Positions 9,047 to 19,794 are shown, numbered from the stretch's first letter. The stretch: 64,000 nt of DNA from Burkholderiales bacterium (GCA_026399875.1 JAPLQF010000028.1:1-64000); one strand, 5' to 3'. Program-made: numbers and translations. The notes: generated by a model not told the origin, from the letters alone.

Positions 9047-9855
9047 GCCGCCGGCTTGCGAAAGGCGCCGGGTGCAAGCGATTGCAGCGGCGTCTTGCAG
9101 GGCACGCGGCCTTCGGCGGTGCCGATGAAAAAGAGCCCGCCGGGGCGCAGCTGGGCCAGTACGCGATCGACGACATCGCTCTTGGTCCTGGCATCGAAAT
9201 AGATCAGCACATTGCGCAGGAAGATCACATCGAAGAGGCCCACGTCATCAAGCGGTCGGCACAGGTTGAGCTGGCCGAAACGGACTCGGCCCTGCAGCTT
9301 CGGGTTGATTTGCGCCAGGCCCTCGGAGGGCCCTTCGCCGCGCAGGCAGTAGCGCTTGAGCCGCTCGGGTGAGACATTGCGCAGACGGTCTTCCGGGTAG
9401 ATGGCCTCGGTCGCGCTGCGCAGCACGCGATCGCTGATGTCGGTGCCCAGAATCGACCAGCCGTCACCGATGCGGCCCTGCTGCTGCAGATCGGCCAGCA
9501 GCATCGCGGTGCTCCAGGCCTCGTCGCCAAAAGACGACGCCGCGCTCCAGACCGCCAGGGTGCGCGGCCGGGTGCGGCTGAGTTCGTCTTCGAGCAGCTT
9601 GTAGTGGGCCGGTTCGCGAAAAAAATAGGTTTCATTGGTGGTCAGCAGATCGACTGCCATCTGAAACTCGCCGCCGTCGTCGTTGCCCGAGATCAGTTCG
9701 AGATAGTCCTCGAAATTGCTGATGCCCAGTCGCTGGATGCGAGGCGCGAGCCGCGATGAAACCAGCGGCTTTTTGCTCTCGCTGAACGACAGGCCAATCG
9801 AGTCGTACATCAGCTCGCTGATCTGCCGGTAGGTGTCGTCGCGAAGTGTTGCCAT
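9043..9855 (-). CDS. cheR: CheR, chemotaxis protein methyltransferase
   Basis: The 270-residue cytoplasmic enzyme transfers methyl groups from S-adenosylmethionine to glutamates of chemoreceptors. The N-terminal helical CheR domain (about residues 5-60) precedes TTNETYFFREPAHYKLL. The SAM-binding region ASSFGDEAWSTAML follows, and FDVIFLRNVLIYFD comes near residue 210. The ATG at 9855 is preferred over the longer frame because the protein then begins at the usual place, seven bases after the cheW stop. No C-terminal TPR region is present. Confidence 0.95.
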   Translation of the reverse strand: MATLRDDTYRQISELMYDSIGLSFSESKKPLVSSRLAPRIQRLGISNFEDYLELISGNDDGGEFQMAVDLLTTNETYFFREPAHYKLLEDELSRTRPRTLAVWSAASSFGDEAWSTAMLLADLQQQGRIGDGWSILGTDISDRVLRSATEAIYPEDRLRNVSPERLKRYCLRGEGPSEGLAQINPKLQGRVRFGQLNLCRPLDDVGLFDVIFLRNVLIYFDARTKSDVVDRVLAQLRPGGLFFIGTAEGRVPCKTPLQSLAPGAFRKPAA

Positions 9856-9862
9856 GCAGGCC

Positions 9863-10390
9863 TCAGGCGGCGACCGCGTTTTGCGCCGACTCGCAAAGCT
9901 GCGCCATCTCCGCCACATCGAAGGCCTTGTCGGGCTCGAGGATGATCACGAAACGGTTGGCGACCTTGCCCATGCCCTGGATGAAATCGCGGCGCAGATT
10001 GGTCCCGAAATTCGGCGGCGGCTCGATCTGGGTTGGCGCGATCTCGATCACCTCGCTGACCGCATCGACCATCAGGCCGAGCTCGACCCGTTCTCCATCA
10101 CGGGTCGAGTCGAAGATCACGATGCAGGTCTTCTTGCTCAGGTTGGCCGCGGGCCGTCCGAAGCGAGCCTGCAGATCGATCACTGGAACCACTGCGCCAC
10201 GAAGATTGATCACGCCGCGAACGAAGTTCGGCATCAGCGGCACGGTGGTCATCGGTCCGTACTGGATGATTTCGCGAACGGTGCGGATGTCCATCGCGAA
10301 CACTTCCTCGCCGAGGGTGAAGGTCAGGAACTGGGCCGCTGCGTCGGCGCCCTCGGGGCTGTCGGCTCCGGAATGACTCGTTCTGTTCAT
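9863..10390 (-). CDS. cheW: CheW, chemotaxis coupling protein
   Basis: The 175-residue single CheW-like domain couples receptors to the CheA kinase. Diagnostic blocks are FLTFTLGEEVFAMDIRTVRE, PNFVRGVINLRGAVVPVIDL and LGLMVDAVSEV. The start at ATG 10390 leaves a short polar N-terminal tail of about 20 residues before the domain. It lies ten bases after the receptor gene and seven before cheR. Confidence 0.96.
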   Translation of the reverse strand: MNRTSHSGADSPEGADAAAQFLTFTLGEEVFAMDIRTVREIIQYGPMTTVPLMPNFVRGVINLRGAVVPVIDLQARFGRPAANLSKKTCIVIFDSTRDGERVELGLMVDAVSEVIEIAPTQIEPPPNFGTNLRRDFIQGMGKVANRFVIILEPDKAFDVAEMAQLCESAQNAVAA

Positions 10391-10400
10391 GGCGAGCACC

Positions 10401-12587
10401 TCAGTAGGGACGGAAGTTGCCGTTGGTGCCATTGCTGCCGTGGCTGGCATTGGCGGCTCGGACCACCTTCGGCGCGGCAGTGGCCCCGCGCATCGGTGAG
10501 CCGGCACCTCGACGATCGGGCTGCGTGCGGACTTCGGGTCGGCTTGCGAGCGCCTGCTGTCCGCCGCCACCGAGGGTGAAGAAGGCGACCGAGTGCTGCA
10601 GTTGCTCGGCCTGGCCGGAGAGCTCTTCGGAGGTTGCCGCAAGCTCTTCCGAGGCCGAGGCGTTCTGCTGCGTGGCCTTGCTCAGCTGGCCCATCGCGCC
10701 GCCGATCTGGGTGACCGACTGGCTCTGTTCCTGCGAGGCCGCCGCGATTTCCTGGACCAGTTCAGAGGTCTTCTGGATCGAGGGCACGATCTCGCCAAGC
10801 AGCTTGCCGGCGCGTTCTGCCGTGCTGACGCTGTCGCCGGCGAGGTCACCGATTTCCTTGGCGGCTTCCTGGCTGCGTTCGGCCAGTTTGCGCACTTCGG
10901 CGGCCACCACCGCAAAGCCCTTGCCGTGTTCGCCGGCTCGCGCGGCCTCGATGGCGGCATTGAGCGCCAGCAGGTTGGTCTGGTAGGCGATGTCATCGAC
11001 GATGCTGATCTTCTGGGCGATCTGCTTCATCGCGGTCACGGTCTGCATCACCGCCTGGCCGCCGTCGCCGGCTTCCTTGCTGGCCTTGGTGGCCATGCTG
11101 TCGGTGACCTTGGCGTTATCGCTGTTCTGCGAGATCGAGGCCGACATCAGGTCGATCGATGCGGTGGTCTCCTCAACCGACGAAGCCTGCTCACTGGCTG
11201 ATTGCGACAGCGACTGGGCGGTGGCACTCACCTGGTTGGCCGCACCGGTGAGTGCATCGGCCGCCGCCCGTACTTCCTCGATGATGCCTGAGAGTTTTTC
11301 GCAGCTTGAGTTGGCGTCGAGCTTGACCTGCTCGAAGGTGCCTTCGGCCTGGCGGGTGATGCGCTGGGTGAGATCGCCGGTGGCCAGGCCCGAGAAGACC
11401 CGACCGACATCCTCGATGACGCCTGCCAGCGTCTCGGTGGTGGCGTTGGCGTCGGCCTTGACCTGACCGAAGGTGCCCGAGTACTCGCGGCTGATGCGTT
11501 GCGACAGGTCGCCCGCTGCCAGCGCGCCGAAGACCCGACCGACATCGTCGAAGATCACGGTGGTGGTTTCCATCAGGGTATTGACCCCGGCGCACAGTTC
11601 GCCGATCGGGCCGCTTTTGCCCTCGAGCGGGATGCGCTGGCTCAGATCGCCGTCGCGCGCCGCGCTGGTGACCTGCTGCGCCTGCTCGACCGCTTCTTTC
11701 AGCATCCGGTTGGCCACGACTTCGGTGGTGACATCGGTGGCGATCTTGACCACTTTCACCACCCGGCCCATCTCATCACTGACCGGCGCATAGACCGCCT
11801 GGATCCAGACTTCGCGCCCATCCTTGCTCACCCGCTTGAAGGTATCGGTCTGCGGCTTGCCGGCGTTCAGATCGGCCCAGAACTGGGTGTACTGCGACGA
11901 GGCGGAGTAAGCAGGGTCGACGAACATGCGGTGATGCTTGCCGGCAATCTCCTGGCTCTGATAGCCGAGAGTCTTGAGGAAAATCTCGTTGGCACTCAGG
12001 ACGTGACCGCCGAGGTCGAACTCGATATAGGCATAGGTCTGATTGATGGCATTGAGGATGCCGCGGGCGTTTTGCCGCTCGATCTCGGCGTCGGTGATGT
12101 CGTAGCGCACGCCGAGGTATTTCATCGGCTTGCCGTTGTCGCCCATGATCGGCGCGACCACCGCATCGACATAGTAGGGCGTGCCGTCCTTGGCGCGGTT
12201 CTTGATGATGCCGCGAAAGATCTCGCCACGACCGATCGTCGACCAGAGCTGCTTGAAGGTCTCCTTGGGCATGTCGGGCGAGCGCGTGGTGTTGTGCGGC
12301 TGACCGATCAGTTCCTTCTTGCTGTATTTCGAGACCTCGATGAACTTGTCGTTGACGCTCAGGATGTCACCCTTCTTGTCGGCCTCCGAGACGATGCTGG
12401 TGACATTCATGATGTCGGTGCGCACCTTCAGTTCGCTCTCGACATCGGCCAGTCGCGACCTGAGTTCAGCCAGCGAGGCTTCGAGTTCGGCGCGCTGCTG
12501 TGCTTGTTTGTGCAGTGCCTCGGCGGCCTGCTGCAGTTCGTTGCCCGCCACCAGGCGTGCGATCCAGGAAGGGTTTTGGGTGGTCAT
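10401..12587 (-). CDS. Soluble methyl-accepting chemotaxis protein with two PAS domains
   Basis: The 728-residue receptor has no signal peptide or membrane segment. A coiled coil (about 15-60) is followed by two PAS/PAC domains (about 65-185 and 190-310; second-domain motif [25 protein letters not shown]). Then come HAMP-like repeats with the recurring VGRVFxxLAxGDLxQRI motif, and the signalling hairpin with its tip near [29 protein letters not shown]. It should sense a cytoplasmic cue such as redox state or a small ligand, but PAS cofactors cannot be predicted by eye. The start at 12587 has a good AAGGAG site and overlaps the cheA stop (ATGA). The C-terminal tail is Gly/Asn-rich and lacks a CheR-docking pentapeptide. 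Confidence 0.93.
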   Translation of the reverse strand: MTTQNPSWIARLVAGNELQQAAEALHKQAQQRAELEASLAELRSRLADVESELKVRTDIMNVTSIVSEADKKGDILSVNDKFIEVSKYSKKELIGQPHNTTRSPDMPKETFKQLWSTIGRGEIFRGIIKNRAKDGTPYYVDAVVAPIMGDNGKPMKYLGVRYDITDAEIERQNARGILNAINQTYAYIEFDLGGHVLSANEIFLKTLGYQSQEIAGKHHRMFVDPAYSASSQYTQFWADLNAGKPQTDTFKRVSKDGREVWIQAVYAPVSDEMGRVVKVVKIATDVTTEVVANRMLKEAVEQAQQVTSAARDGDLSQRIPLEGKSGPIGELCAGVNTLMETTTVIFDDVGRVFGALAAGDLSQRISREYSGTFGQVKADANATTETLAGVIEDVGRVFSGLATGDLTQRITRQAEGTFEQVKLDANSSCEKLSGIIEEVRAAADALTGAANQVSATAQSLSQSASEQASSVEETTASIDLMSASISQNSDNAKVTDSMATKASKEAGDGGQAVMQTVTAMKQIAQKISIVDDIAYQTNLLALNAAIEAARAGEHGKGFAVVAAEVRKLAERSQEAAKEIGDLAGDSVSTAERAGKLLGEIVPSIQKTSELVQEIAAASQEQSQSVTQIGGAMGQLSKATQQNASASEELAATSEELSGQAEQLQHSVAFFTLGGGGQQALASRPEVRTQPDRRGAGSPMRGATAAPKVVRAANASHGSNGTNGNFRPY

Positions 12588-14752
12588 TGTGTTGCTCCTT
12601 GCTTCAGATTGAGCGCATTCGAGATGGGTTTGACGGGCGGGGCGGTGTGATGCGGCGGCGGATGCTCGGCCAGTTGGCACAGCGAGGTCACATCGAAGAT
12701 GAGTGCGACTTCGCCGTTGCCGAGGATGGAAGAGCCGGACATGCCGCGCAGGCTGCGGAACATGCGTCCGAGCGGCTTGATGACGGTCTGATGCTGGCCG
12801 AGCAGCCCGTCGACCATGACGCCATAGCGGCGCCCGCCCGACTGGATCACGACCACACTGCTGCGCTCGGGTTCGAGCGATTCGATGCTGTAAAGGGCCC
12901 GCAGGCTCATCACCGGCAGCACCTGGCCGCGCAGCTCGACGACGCTGCAGCCATGCGCATCGACCGCGGTGGCGGTCGGCCGGTTCTCGATCACTTCGAC
13001 CACCGCATCAAGCGGGAAGATGAACTTGGACGATCCGACGCTGACCAGAAAGCCGTCGATGATCGCCAGGGTGAGCGGCAACCGCACTTCGATCGTGGTG
13101 CCCTTGCCCTGGACGCTGCTGAGATCAATGCGACCGCGCAGGCTTTCGACATTGCGCCGCACGACATCCATCCCCACGCCGCGGCCCGACAGATTGGTGA
13201 CCTGTTCGGCGGTCGAAAAGCCCGGCTCGAAGATCAGCGCAAGCAGGTCGCCATCGTTCGGTGTGACGCCCGGCGAGACCAGTCCGCGTTCGCGCGCCCG
13301 ATGCAGGACACGCTCGCGGTCGATGCCGCGGCCGTCGTCGCTGATGCTGATCAGAATGCCGCCGGCATCGTGGCTGGCCGCGATCCTGAGCGTGCCTGCT
13401 GCAGGCTTGCCGGCGGCCAGACGCATTTCGCAGGTCTCGATGCCATGATCCATGGCGTTGCGAACCAGATGCATCAGCGGGTCGGTAATGCGCTCGACCA
13501 CCGACTTGTCGAGTTCGGTCTCGGCACCGGCAATCTCGAGATGCACCTGCTTGCCGAGTTCGGCAGCCAGATCGTGGACCACGCGGCGAAAGCGCCCGAA
13601 GGTCTCGCCGATCTGCACCATGCGCATCTGCAGCGTGCCGTTGCGGATCTCTTCGATCAGACGCCCGAGCTGGTGGCTCGATTCGATCAGCTCCGAATCG
13701 CCGATCTTCTGGGCGAGCAGGCCGGTGCCGGCGCCGGCAATCACCAGTTCGCCCAGCAGATTGATGACGTCGTCGAGCCGGTCGGCGCGCACGCGCACAT
13801 AGCGGGCATCGTCGCCCTGACGGCGCTCGCCGGCGGCGCGCCGATCGACAGCCGAAGGTGCGGCGGCCGCTGTGGCCGATGTGGTGGCCGAGGTTGCGCT
13901 AACTGGCGCAGGCGTATCGGACATGTCGGACTGTGTGTCCTGCGCTGCGACCGCAGGAAAATCGCGAGCGTCGGCAGCTTCGCGATCAGCGATCGCGCTC
14001 ACGCTGATCTCGCAGTCTTCGCGCACCATCTCGAAAGCGGCCTCGACCTCGGCGGTCGTGCTCGAGCCGCGCAGCACCAGGCTCAGGTCGAGATGGCAGT
14101 CTTCCGGATTGAAGGCATCGAAGGCAGGAAGCCGATCGACGCCGAGGCTGACCGACTCGATCGTCCCGAGTGTGCCGAGATAGTCGAGGATGCCCAGCGG
14201 ATCGAAGCCGTCCCGGAAGGTGTCGGTCTTGTAGTGCAGCGCGATACGGTATGCGCCGGCAGGCGCGGCGGTGGTTGCCGCGACGGCATCGCCCGCGTGC
14301 TGCGTTGATGTGCTCTGCAACGCGCTTGCCGGCAGGGCCGCCACCAGCGCCGCGATCAGGGTGTCGCGCTGATCGGCGATATCGGGCGCGGCGTCGGTGT
14401 CGCGTCGGCCCGGATCGACCAGCATGATCAGGCGACGGATCTGGTCGCCGCTTTGCAGCAGCACCGCGCTGGTCTTGCCGGTCAGATGCGTTTTGCCTTC
14501 GCGCAGCGCATCGAGGAAGGTCTCGACATGATGGGTGAAGGCCACGATCTCCACCAGCCCGAACAGGCCGGCCGAACCCTTGATGGTGTGGGCGCAGCGA
14601 AAGAGCGCATCGAGCAGCTCGCGGTCGGTCGGACGGTCTTCGAGTTCGAGCAGGAGTTGCTCGAGCTGGTCGAGCAGTTCGACCGACTCGCTGATGAAGG
14701 CGGGCAGTGCGTCGCGCAGGAAATCCTGATCGTCATTCGAGTGAATGCTCAT
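12584..14752 (-). CDS. cheA: CheA, chemotaxis histidine kinase
   Basis: The protein has 722 residues with the full CheA plan. The Hpt domain has phosphorylatable His55 in [12 protein letters not shown]2-like region spans about 150-250. The dimerisation helices ([19 protein letters not shown]) begin near 315, followed by the ATPase domain with [23 protein letters not shown] and [17 protein letters not shown]-terminal CheW-like domain carries the block [21 protein letters not shown]. It phosphorylates CheY, and the CheB receiver where intact. The ATG at 14752 is the first start inside the conserved Hpt. The gene follows the STAS gene by ten bases and overlaps the receptor gene by four. Confidence 0.97.
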   Translation of the reverse strand: MSIHSNDDQDFLRDALPAFISESVELLDQLEQLLLELEDRPTDRELLDALFRCAHTIKGSAGLFGLVEIVAFTHHVETFLDALREGKTHLTGKTSAVLLQSGDQIRRLIMLVDPGRRDTDAAPDIADQRDTLIAALVAALPASALQSTSTQHAGDAVAATTAAPAGAYRIALHYKTDTFRDGFDPLGILDYLGTLGTIESVSLGVDRLPAFDAFNPEDCHLDLSLVLRGSSTTAEVEAAFEMVREDCEISVSAIADREAADARDFPAVAAQDTQSDMSDTPAPVSATSATTSATAAAAPSAVDRRAAGERRQGDDARYVRVRADRLDDVINLLGELVIAGAGTGLLAQKIGDSELIESSHQLGRLIEEIRNGTLQMRMVQIGETFGRFRRVVHDLAAELGKQVHLEIAGAETELDKSVVERITDPLMHLVRNAMDHGIETCEMRLAAGKPAAGTLRIAASHDAGGILISISDDGRGIDRERVLHRARERGLVSPGVTPNDGDLLALIFEPGFSTAEQVTNLSGRGVGMDVVRRNVESLRGRIDLSSVQGKGTTIEVRLPLTLAIIDGFLVSVGSSKFIFPLDAVVEVIENRPTATAVDAHGCSVVELRGQVLPVMSLRALYSIESLEPERSSVVVIQSGGRRYGVMVDGLLGQHQTVIKPLGRMFRSLRGMSGSSILGNGEVALIFDVTSLCQLAEHPPPHHTAPPVKPISNALNLKQGATQ

Positions 14753-14762
14753 GGAGCGATCC

Positions 14763-15095
14763 TCATGCTGCTTGCGCGAGTGGTGGGAGATCGAGCAGCG
14801 CGTTGGCGCCCAGGCGATCGACAACGCCGCGCAAGGCGCTGCTTGGCGCAATCAGACGCAGTGCCAGGCCGCGCGACTGAAGCTCTGCAGCGATCGCCAG
14901 GAGCAGCTGCAGTCCGGCGGTATCGATCATCGCGACGCGTTGCGCGCCCAGCCGCAGGGCGTGGCGCCCGGAGCTGCCGGTGGCATCGATGAAGGCCTGC
15001 AGGACGCCGCCGAGATCGCGATACAGCTCGCCGACTTCATAGATGCCGACATCGTCGGGCAGCTCGAAGTCGATGGTGTCGTTGTCCTTGCTCAC
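14763..15095 (-). CDS. STAS-domain protein in the che operon
   Basis: The small cytoplasmic protein of 110 residues has a STAS (anti-sigma factor antagonist-like) fold. LRLGAQRVAMIDTAGLQLLLAIAAELQSRG is the conserved segment, with Asp-Thr where SpoIIAA-type proteins carry a phosphorylatable Ser or Thr. I choose the GTG start at 15095 because a GGAG site lies six bases upstream and the longer frame adds non-conserved residues overlapping cheY. It lies between cheY and cheA. STAS proteins in such operons are thought to be partner-switch or scaffolding parts, but the role is unproven. Confidence 0.82.
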   Translation of the reverse strand: MSKDNDTIDFELPDDVGIYEVGELYRDLGGVLQAFIDATGSSGRHALRLGAQRVAMIDTAGLQLLLAIAAELQSRGLALRLIAPSSALRGVVDRLGANALLDLPPLAQAA

Positions 15096-15159
15096 GGATG
15101 ACTCCGGTCGGTTGACGGTGCGGATGGCTGATGGATTGGCTTGCGGATGACCATTCGGA

Positions 15160-15528
15160 TCACGGCAGGCAGAGCTTCGACACCGCATCGAGCAGCACCG
15201 GCGGATTGAAGGGCTTGATGATCCAGGCCTTGGCGCCGGCGGCGCGGCCGGCGTTTTTCTTGGCGTCGGCCCCTTCGGTGGTCAGCATGACCACCGGCGT
15301 GAAGCGATAGTTCGGATGCGCCTTGACCGCAGTCAGGAAAGCGATGCCGTCCATGTTCGGCATGTTCACATCGCTCACGATCAGATGGATCTTGCGGCCA
15401 TCGAGTTTGGTGAGCGCGTCCTTGCCGTCGCAGCCCTCGAGGACCTCATAGCCGGCCCGCGAGAGCGCGAGGCTGACCACCTGGCGCAGCGAGGCAGAGT
15501 CATCGACGATAAGAATGGTTTTTTTCAT
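15160..15528 (-). CDS. cheY: CheY-like single-domain response regulator
   Basis: The receiver domain of 122 residues has acidic D9/D10, phospho-acceptor D53 in LIVSDVNMPNMDG, the conserved Thr in VVMLTTEG and Lys in IIKPF. There is no output domain. It presumably carries the CheA signal to the flagellar motor or another target. The start is eight bases after the receptor-like gene upstream. It could also be a CheY-like phosphate sink, since no flagellar genes are in view. Confidence 0.94.
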   Translation of the reverse strand: MKKTILIVDDSASLRQVVSLALSRAGYEVLEGCDGKDALTKLDGRKIHLIVSDVNMPNMDGIAFLTAVKAHPNYRFTPVVMLTTEGADAKKNAGRAAGAKAWIIKPFNPPVLLDAVSKLCLP

Positions 15529-15536
15529 GTTCCACC

Positions 15537-16721
15537 TTAGAAGAAGGTGACCTCTGAGGCCTGTGCCGGCGCTTTCGCAGGCCTGGCGTTTGCGCCGTGA
15601 TTGGAGGCCTGCTCGACGGTCGAGTAGCCGCTGGTAAGGGTGCGATGCCAGTCTTCCTGCTCGGGCATGCGATGGGTGCGGGCCGATTCTTCGAGGTGGG
15701 CGGCGATGCCGTCGAAGGCATGGATCACCTGATCGATGATCTGGTTGACCCGATCCTGGAATTGGAAAGCGACCATCAGCGATTCGACTTCGCTGCGGAT
15801 CGACTGCGACACCGCCCGGTTACTCTGCGCACGCGTACTGAGCGACTCAACCGCCTCATCGACGCGGGTGATGACGCTGCGAACGCGGTCCTCATTGACA
15901 TCGAGCGCATTGCGATCATGGTCGGACTGCGCGGTCGCATCGCGCATCGTGGCGTTGACCTGGGCGCCGAAGCTGCGGACCTGTTCGCCGATCTGCTTGC
16001 CCATCTCGCCCGACTCGGCCGACAGCCTGCGAACCTCGCCGGCGACCACCGAAAATCCGGCGCCGGCAGGCCCGGCACGGGCGGCTTCGATTGCGGCGTT
16101 GAGCGACAGCAGGTTGGTCTGACGGGCAATCTTTTCGACCACATCGGCCAGGCCCAGCAGGCCTCGCGAGGCGCCGTCGAGTTCGCGGATGGTGCCCAGC
16201 ACCCTGTCCTTGGAGTGCAGGGTTTCGTCCAGCGACGCCAGCAATGCCTTGAGGTCGACTTCGGCTTCGATCAGGACCTGCGCGCGTTGGTCTTTCCCCT
16301 GCGATTGACCGGTGTCGGTGTCGATGACCTGATCGAGCTGCTGGATGATCGACACGAAGCCGCCAAGCAGTTTGTCGGTGGCCTCGCGGGTCTGCTCCTG
16401 CGCGGTCTTCAGATGTCGCTGCCACAGGGCAAGGGCTTCGTTCAGGCGCACGGCCAGTGCTTCGAACGTCGCCGTCTGCGCACCGCTCGCCGCCGATGTC
16501 GGGCCGCTATCGGCAGGTGTGACGAGCCGATGCTGCATGGCCAAAGCACTGGCTGCGAGCGTGGTGGCAGCCAGGCCGGCAGCCAGCGACAGCCAGGCGA
16601 CCCAGCCGTTTGCAAGGTTCGCGATGGCGGCAACCTGTCCGGCAAGCGCCACCACCATTGCAGCCAATGCGCTCGCCAGAACGGTTTTCGAGGCGAAGCG
16701 AGGGAGTGATGTCGAGCTCAT
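15537..16721 (-). CDS. Membrane-anchored methyl-accepting chemotaxis protein, short form
   Basis: The protein has 394 residues, and its N-terminus holds two closely spaced hydrophobic helices (about residues 13-33 and 39-60) with almost no periplasmic loop. It is therefore a cytoplasmic-facing receptor rather than a periplasmic sensor. The signalling tip [29 protein letters not shown] identifies the MCP family. The C-terminal part continues as coiled coil ([24 protein letters not shown]). It is the first gene of the che operon. The 217-bp gap to the divergent DUF3047 gene should hold the operon promoter, but I cannot assign one reliably. Confidence 0.88.
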   Translation of the reverse strand: MSSTSLPRFASKTVLASALAAMVVALAGQVAAIANLANGWVAWLSLAAGLAATTLAASALAMQHRLVTPADSGPTSAASGAQTATFEALAVRLNEALALWQRHLKTAQEQTREATDKLLGGFVSIIQQLDQVIDTDTGQSQGKDQRAQVLIEAEVDLKALLASLDETLHSKDRVLGTIRELDGASRGLLGLADVVEKIARQTNLLSLNAAIEAARAGPAGAGFSVVAGEVRRLSAESGEMGKQIGEQVRSFGAQVNATMRDATAQSDHDRNALDVNEDRVRSVITRVDEAVESLSTRAQSNRAVSQSIRSEVESLMVAFQFQDRVNQIIDQVIHAFDGIAAHLEESARTHRMPEQEDWHRTLTSGYSTVEQASNHGANARPAKAPAQASEVTFF

Positions 16722-16938
16722 TCCGGCAGTCGATCGTCAAGAGTGTTTCGTTAATGTATCTAACTCGTGTCTTTTCAGTGTCGGCCGATCGGCTTCTTGC
16801 AATCTGATGAATACCGGGCTTCTAACGGGGTATTTCGCGCTGTTGAGCGTGGCGGGCGTAAGCTGATTGAGAGAAAACCGCCGTCGATCGCCGTCAGTCG
16901 GTCGGCGAATGCCAATCAGGAGCCAATCGGGTGTCGCG

Positions 16939-17757
16939 ATGCGGGTGAGCTGGATGAAGTGCTTCGGTCTGGCGGCGGTTGTGATCGGGTCTGCCGGTCT
17001 TGTCGCCTGTGCAGGTCCGGGCGGATCGATCGGTTCCGCGACCAGTCCGATCGCCGACAGCGGCGCCCCATCGGTGTCCGGTGCCAGGCCGCCCGCCCAG
17101 ACCGTCGCGCTGTTTTCGACCTCGGACAAAGTGCCCTCGCCGGACGGATGGTCGGCCTGGCAATTTCACATCAGCAAGCGTGCGACCCGGTATCAGCTGG
17201 TGTCGCTCGGTCAGGAGCGGGTCGTCGAGGCAATCGCCGATGGGTCGGTCTCCGGGCTGAAGTTCCGGCTCGATGCCGACCCCCGGAGTCGCCCGATTTT
17301 CGAGTGGCGCTGGCGGGTGGATGCCACCCTTGACGGCGCGGATGTCGGTGAGCGCTCAGCTGACGATTCGCCGGTGCGGCTGGTGCTGGCATTCGCTGGC
17401 GATATCAACACGCTGCCGATCGAGGAGCAGATGTTCTTTGAGCGGGTCAAGCTGCTGGGCGGGCATGACCTGCCCTATGCCACGCTGATGTATGTCTGGG
17501 ACAACCGGCGCGTTGCCGAGTCGCTGGTCGTCAACCCCCACACCACGCGCATCCGCAAGATCGTCGTCGAGAGCGGAGCGCAAGGCGTTCGGCAGTGGCG
17601 CAGTTATCGGCGCGATATCGTGGCCGATTTCGAACGCGTGTATGGCGCGCCTCCCGGACGCCTGATCGGGGTCGCTGTCGTGACCGACAGTGACAATACG
17701 CGCCAGAAGATCCGTGCCTGGTACGGCGATATCAGGATGCTTGAGCGCAATCCCTGA
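16939..17757 (+). CDS. DUF3047 lipoprotein
   Basis: From ATG 16939 the product has 272 residues. The leader ends in GLVACAGPG, a lipobox with Cys around residue 24. The mature part matches the DUF3047 pattern: GWSAWQFHISKRATRYQLV, FEWRWRVDATL, YATLMYVWDNRRV and a closing VTDSDNTRQKIRAWYGDI. The domain is probably beta-rich and periplasmic, and its biochemical function is unknown. The stop codon ends exactly one base before the convergent dadA stop begins, so the two genes abut with no spacer. Confidence 0.85.
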   Translation: MRVSWMKCFGLAAVVIGSAGLVACAGPGGSIGSATSPIADSGAPSVSGARPPAQTVALFSTSDKVPSPDGWSAWQFHISKRATRYQLVSLGQERVVEAIADGSVSGLKFRLDADPRSRPIFEWRWRVDATLDGADVGERSADDSPVRLVLAFAGDINTLPIEEQMFFERVKLLGGHDLPYATLMYVWDNRRVAESLVVNPHTTRIRKIVVESGAQGVRQWRSYRRDIVADFERVYGAPPGRLIGVAVVTDSDNTRQKIRAWYGDIRMLERNP

Positions 17758-19089
17758 TCAGTTGTCTAGGCCAGGCGCGACCGATGGCGATGCCGACACC
17801 ACGATCGGGCCTGCTCGGCCGCTCGGGCGATAGCGGTCGATTCCCAGGCCCTTCGGGCTGATATCGGTCTGCCGGCCGCTCATCAGATCGGCCAGCAGCT
17901 TCGCCGATCCGCAGGCCATGGTCCAGCCAAGCGTGCCATGGCCGGTGTTGAGCCATAGATTCGGGAAACCGGTCGGTCCGACAATTGGGGTGCCATCGGG
18001 TGTCATCGGGCGCAGACCTGTCCAGAACTCGCCCTTCGACAGATCGGCCGCGCCCGGAAACAGGCCATTGAGCACGTGTTCGAGGGTCGCCCGGCGGCGC
18101 GGATCGAGTCGCAGATCGAAGCCGGCGACCTCGGCCATGCCGCCGATCCGGATCCGCTGGTCGAACCGGGTCACCGCGACCTTGTAAGTCTCGTCCATCA
18201 CGGTGGAGACCGGCGCGCGGGAGGCATCGGTGATCGGCACCGTGAGTGAATAACCTTTCAGCGGATAGACCGGCAGATCGAGGCCAAGCGGCTCGAGCAG
18301 GGCGCGTGAATAGCTGCCGGCAGCCATGACATAGTGGTCGGCCGTCAGCCGCTGTTCACCCTCGGCGCTACTGAGCGTGACTCCGGCAATTCGTCCGCCG
18401 GCAAGCTCGATATGCCCGATGTCGTGCTCATACAGAAACCGGACCCCCAGCAGGCTCGCTGCCTCGGCAAGCCGCTCGGTGAACAGCCGGCAGTCGCCGG
18501 TCTCATCGCCGGGCAGGCGCAGTCCGCCGCTCAGATTGCCGGCAACAGTAGCAAGTGCCGGCTCGACGCTGGCCAGTTCGCCCGGCTCGAGCAACTCGAA
18601 GGGCACGCCGGCGGCGCGCAGTACCTGGACATCCTGGTCGATCGCAGCGCGCTGCGCCTGGCTGCGAAACACCTGCAGCGTGCCGAGTTGTCGGCCCTCA
18701 TAGCGGATGTCGAGATCGGCCCGCAGCGCGATCAGGCAGTCTCGGCTGTATTCGGCCAGCCGCAGCATTCTTTCCTTGTTGACCGAGTAGCGGCCCTGGC
18801 TGCACTGGGCCAGCATCATCGCCAGCCAGCGTAACTGGAACAGCGTGCCATCCGGTCGGACGGCCAGCGGCGCGTGGCGCTGAAATAGCCATTTCAGGGC
18901 TTTGAGCGGGATGCCGGGTGCGGCCCAGGGGGTTGAGTATCCGGGTGAGATCTGACCTGCATTGGCGAAGCTGGTCTCTCGCGCGGCAGCCGGCTGCCGG
19001 TCGATGACCGTGACCTGATAGCCGAGGCGGGCGATCGACCAGGCGGTGGTGACACCGATGACGCCGCTGCCCAGAATCAGAACTTGCAT
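17758..19089 (-). CDS. dadA: D-amino acid dehydrogenase, FAD-dependent small subunit type
   Basis: The 443-residue protein of the DAO family oxidises D-amino acids to 2-oxo acids and passes electrons to the respiratory chain, probably attached to the inner membrane. The N-terminal FAD-binding motif is [24 protein letters not shown], followed by [22 protein letters not shown], a DadA hallmark. Near the C-terminus [16 protein letters not shown] and [15 protein letters not shown] complete the signature. The ATG at 19089 is preceded by GGGAGAGGG. The family is usually about 430 residues. The neighbouring D-serine dehydratase-like gene supports a role in D-amino acid catabolism. Confidence 0.95.
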   Translation of the reverse strand: MQVLILGSGVIGVTTAWSIARLGYQVTVIDRQPAAARETSFANAGQISPGYSTPWAAPGIPLKALKWLFQRHAPLAVRPDGTLFQLRWLAMMLAQCSQGRYSVNKERMLRLAEYSRDCLIALRADLDIRYEGRQLGTLQVFRSQAQRAAIDQDVQVLRAAGVPFELLEPGELASVEPALATVAGNLSGGLRLPGDETGDCRLFTERLAEAASLLGVRFLYEHDIGHIELAGGRIAGVTLSSAEGEQRLTADHYVMAAGSYSRALLEPLGLDLPVYPLKGYSLTVPITDASRAPVSTVMDETYKVAVTRFDQRIRIGGMAEVAGFDLRLDPRRRATLEHVLNGLFPGAADLSKGEFWTGLRPMTPDGTPIVGPTGFPNLWLNTGHGTLGWTMACGSAKLLADLMSGRQTDISPKGLGIDRYRPSGRAGPIVVSASPSVAPGLDN

Positions 19090-19356
19090 ACCCTCTCCCG
19101 CATGCCCTTTCCCATGGCATCGATGATGGATGTCAGCCATGGAGGCCGGTGCGAACTGTGACGCGTTCGATGCTCTGCCAGATCGCACTGTAGACCGGTA
19201 TCGGCCGACGAACTTCGGCTTTGGTGTGATCAGCCGGTCGGTTTATCAGCCCAAATTGTGCCAATATCGTGACAATGTAGTCTTCAGCGACCTGTTCGAT
19301 CCCCTGGCCTGAGTGTGGCTGCGGCATCCGGGACCGGCGACAACAAGGACAGTCCA

Positions 19357-19794
19357 ATGCTCTCACGCCTGATCTATGCCAGTACGGTCACCACTCCACT
19401 CGATCCGACCGCGATCAATTTCCTGCTCTCACAGGCCAGGCTGCGCAATGGACTGCGGGGCATCAGCGGTTTGCTGGTTTTCGACAGCAAGTATTTTCTG
19501 CAGGCGATGGAGGGTTCGCAGCGCGAGTTGAGTTCGCTCTATTCTTTGCTGGTCAACGACCCGCGCCATCGCGATCTGATGCTGCTCAAGTTCGGCTCGA
19601 TCGAGTCGCGCCTCTTTCCGTCCTGGAACATGGCCTTCGCGCCGGCCGATGCCGCGCATCGGGCGGTGTTCGGGCGTCGGATGGCGGGCTTGCACTTCGA
19701 TCCCTATACCCTTCATGGCGGCTCGGCAGAGGCGCTGCTGATCGATTTCATGACGGTTGGCGCCGACCTGTCGGAAGCGCTCGCGCAAGACTGA
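19357..19794 (+). CDS. BLUF-domain blue-light sensor, short stand-alone form
   Basis: Starting at ATG 19357 with AAGGA seven bases upstream, the protein has 145 residues. It is one BLUF domain plus a short C-terminal cap, with no output domain. The flavin photocycle residues are all present at the canonical spacing: Tyr7, Asn31, Gln49, Trp90 and Met92, corresponding to Y21, N45, Q63, W104 and M106 of AppA. LIYAS, GISGLLVFDSKYFLQAMEG and SWNMAF are the motifs. Short BLUF proteins act by binding a separate partner. The neighbours are enzymes of D-amino acid metabolism, so the partner cannot be guessed from context. Confidence 0.96.
   Translation: MLSRLIYASTVTTPLDPTAINFLLSQARLRNGLRGISGLLVFDSKYFLQAMEGSQRELSSLYSLLVNDPRHRDLMLLKFGSIESRLFPSWNMAFAPADAAHRAVFGRRMAGLHFDPYTLHGGSAEALLIDFMTVGADLSEALAQD

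Noticed and set aside
12500..14308. Long plus-strand open frame antisense to cheA
   Set aside because: GC-rich codon bias of cheA creates long open antisense frames. The translation is Arg/His/Ala-rich with no family motif, while the minus strand encodes an unmistakable CheA.
16722..16938. FliA (sigma-28) promoter for the che operon
   Set aside because: A GCCGATCG element is visible on the minus strand but the TAAA -35 element at the proper spacing is missing, so the match is only half a promoter.
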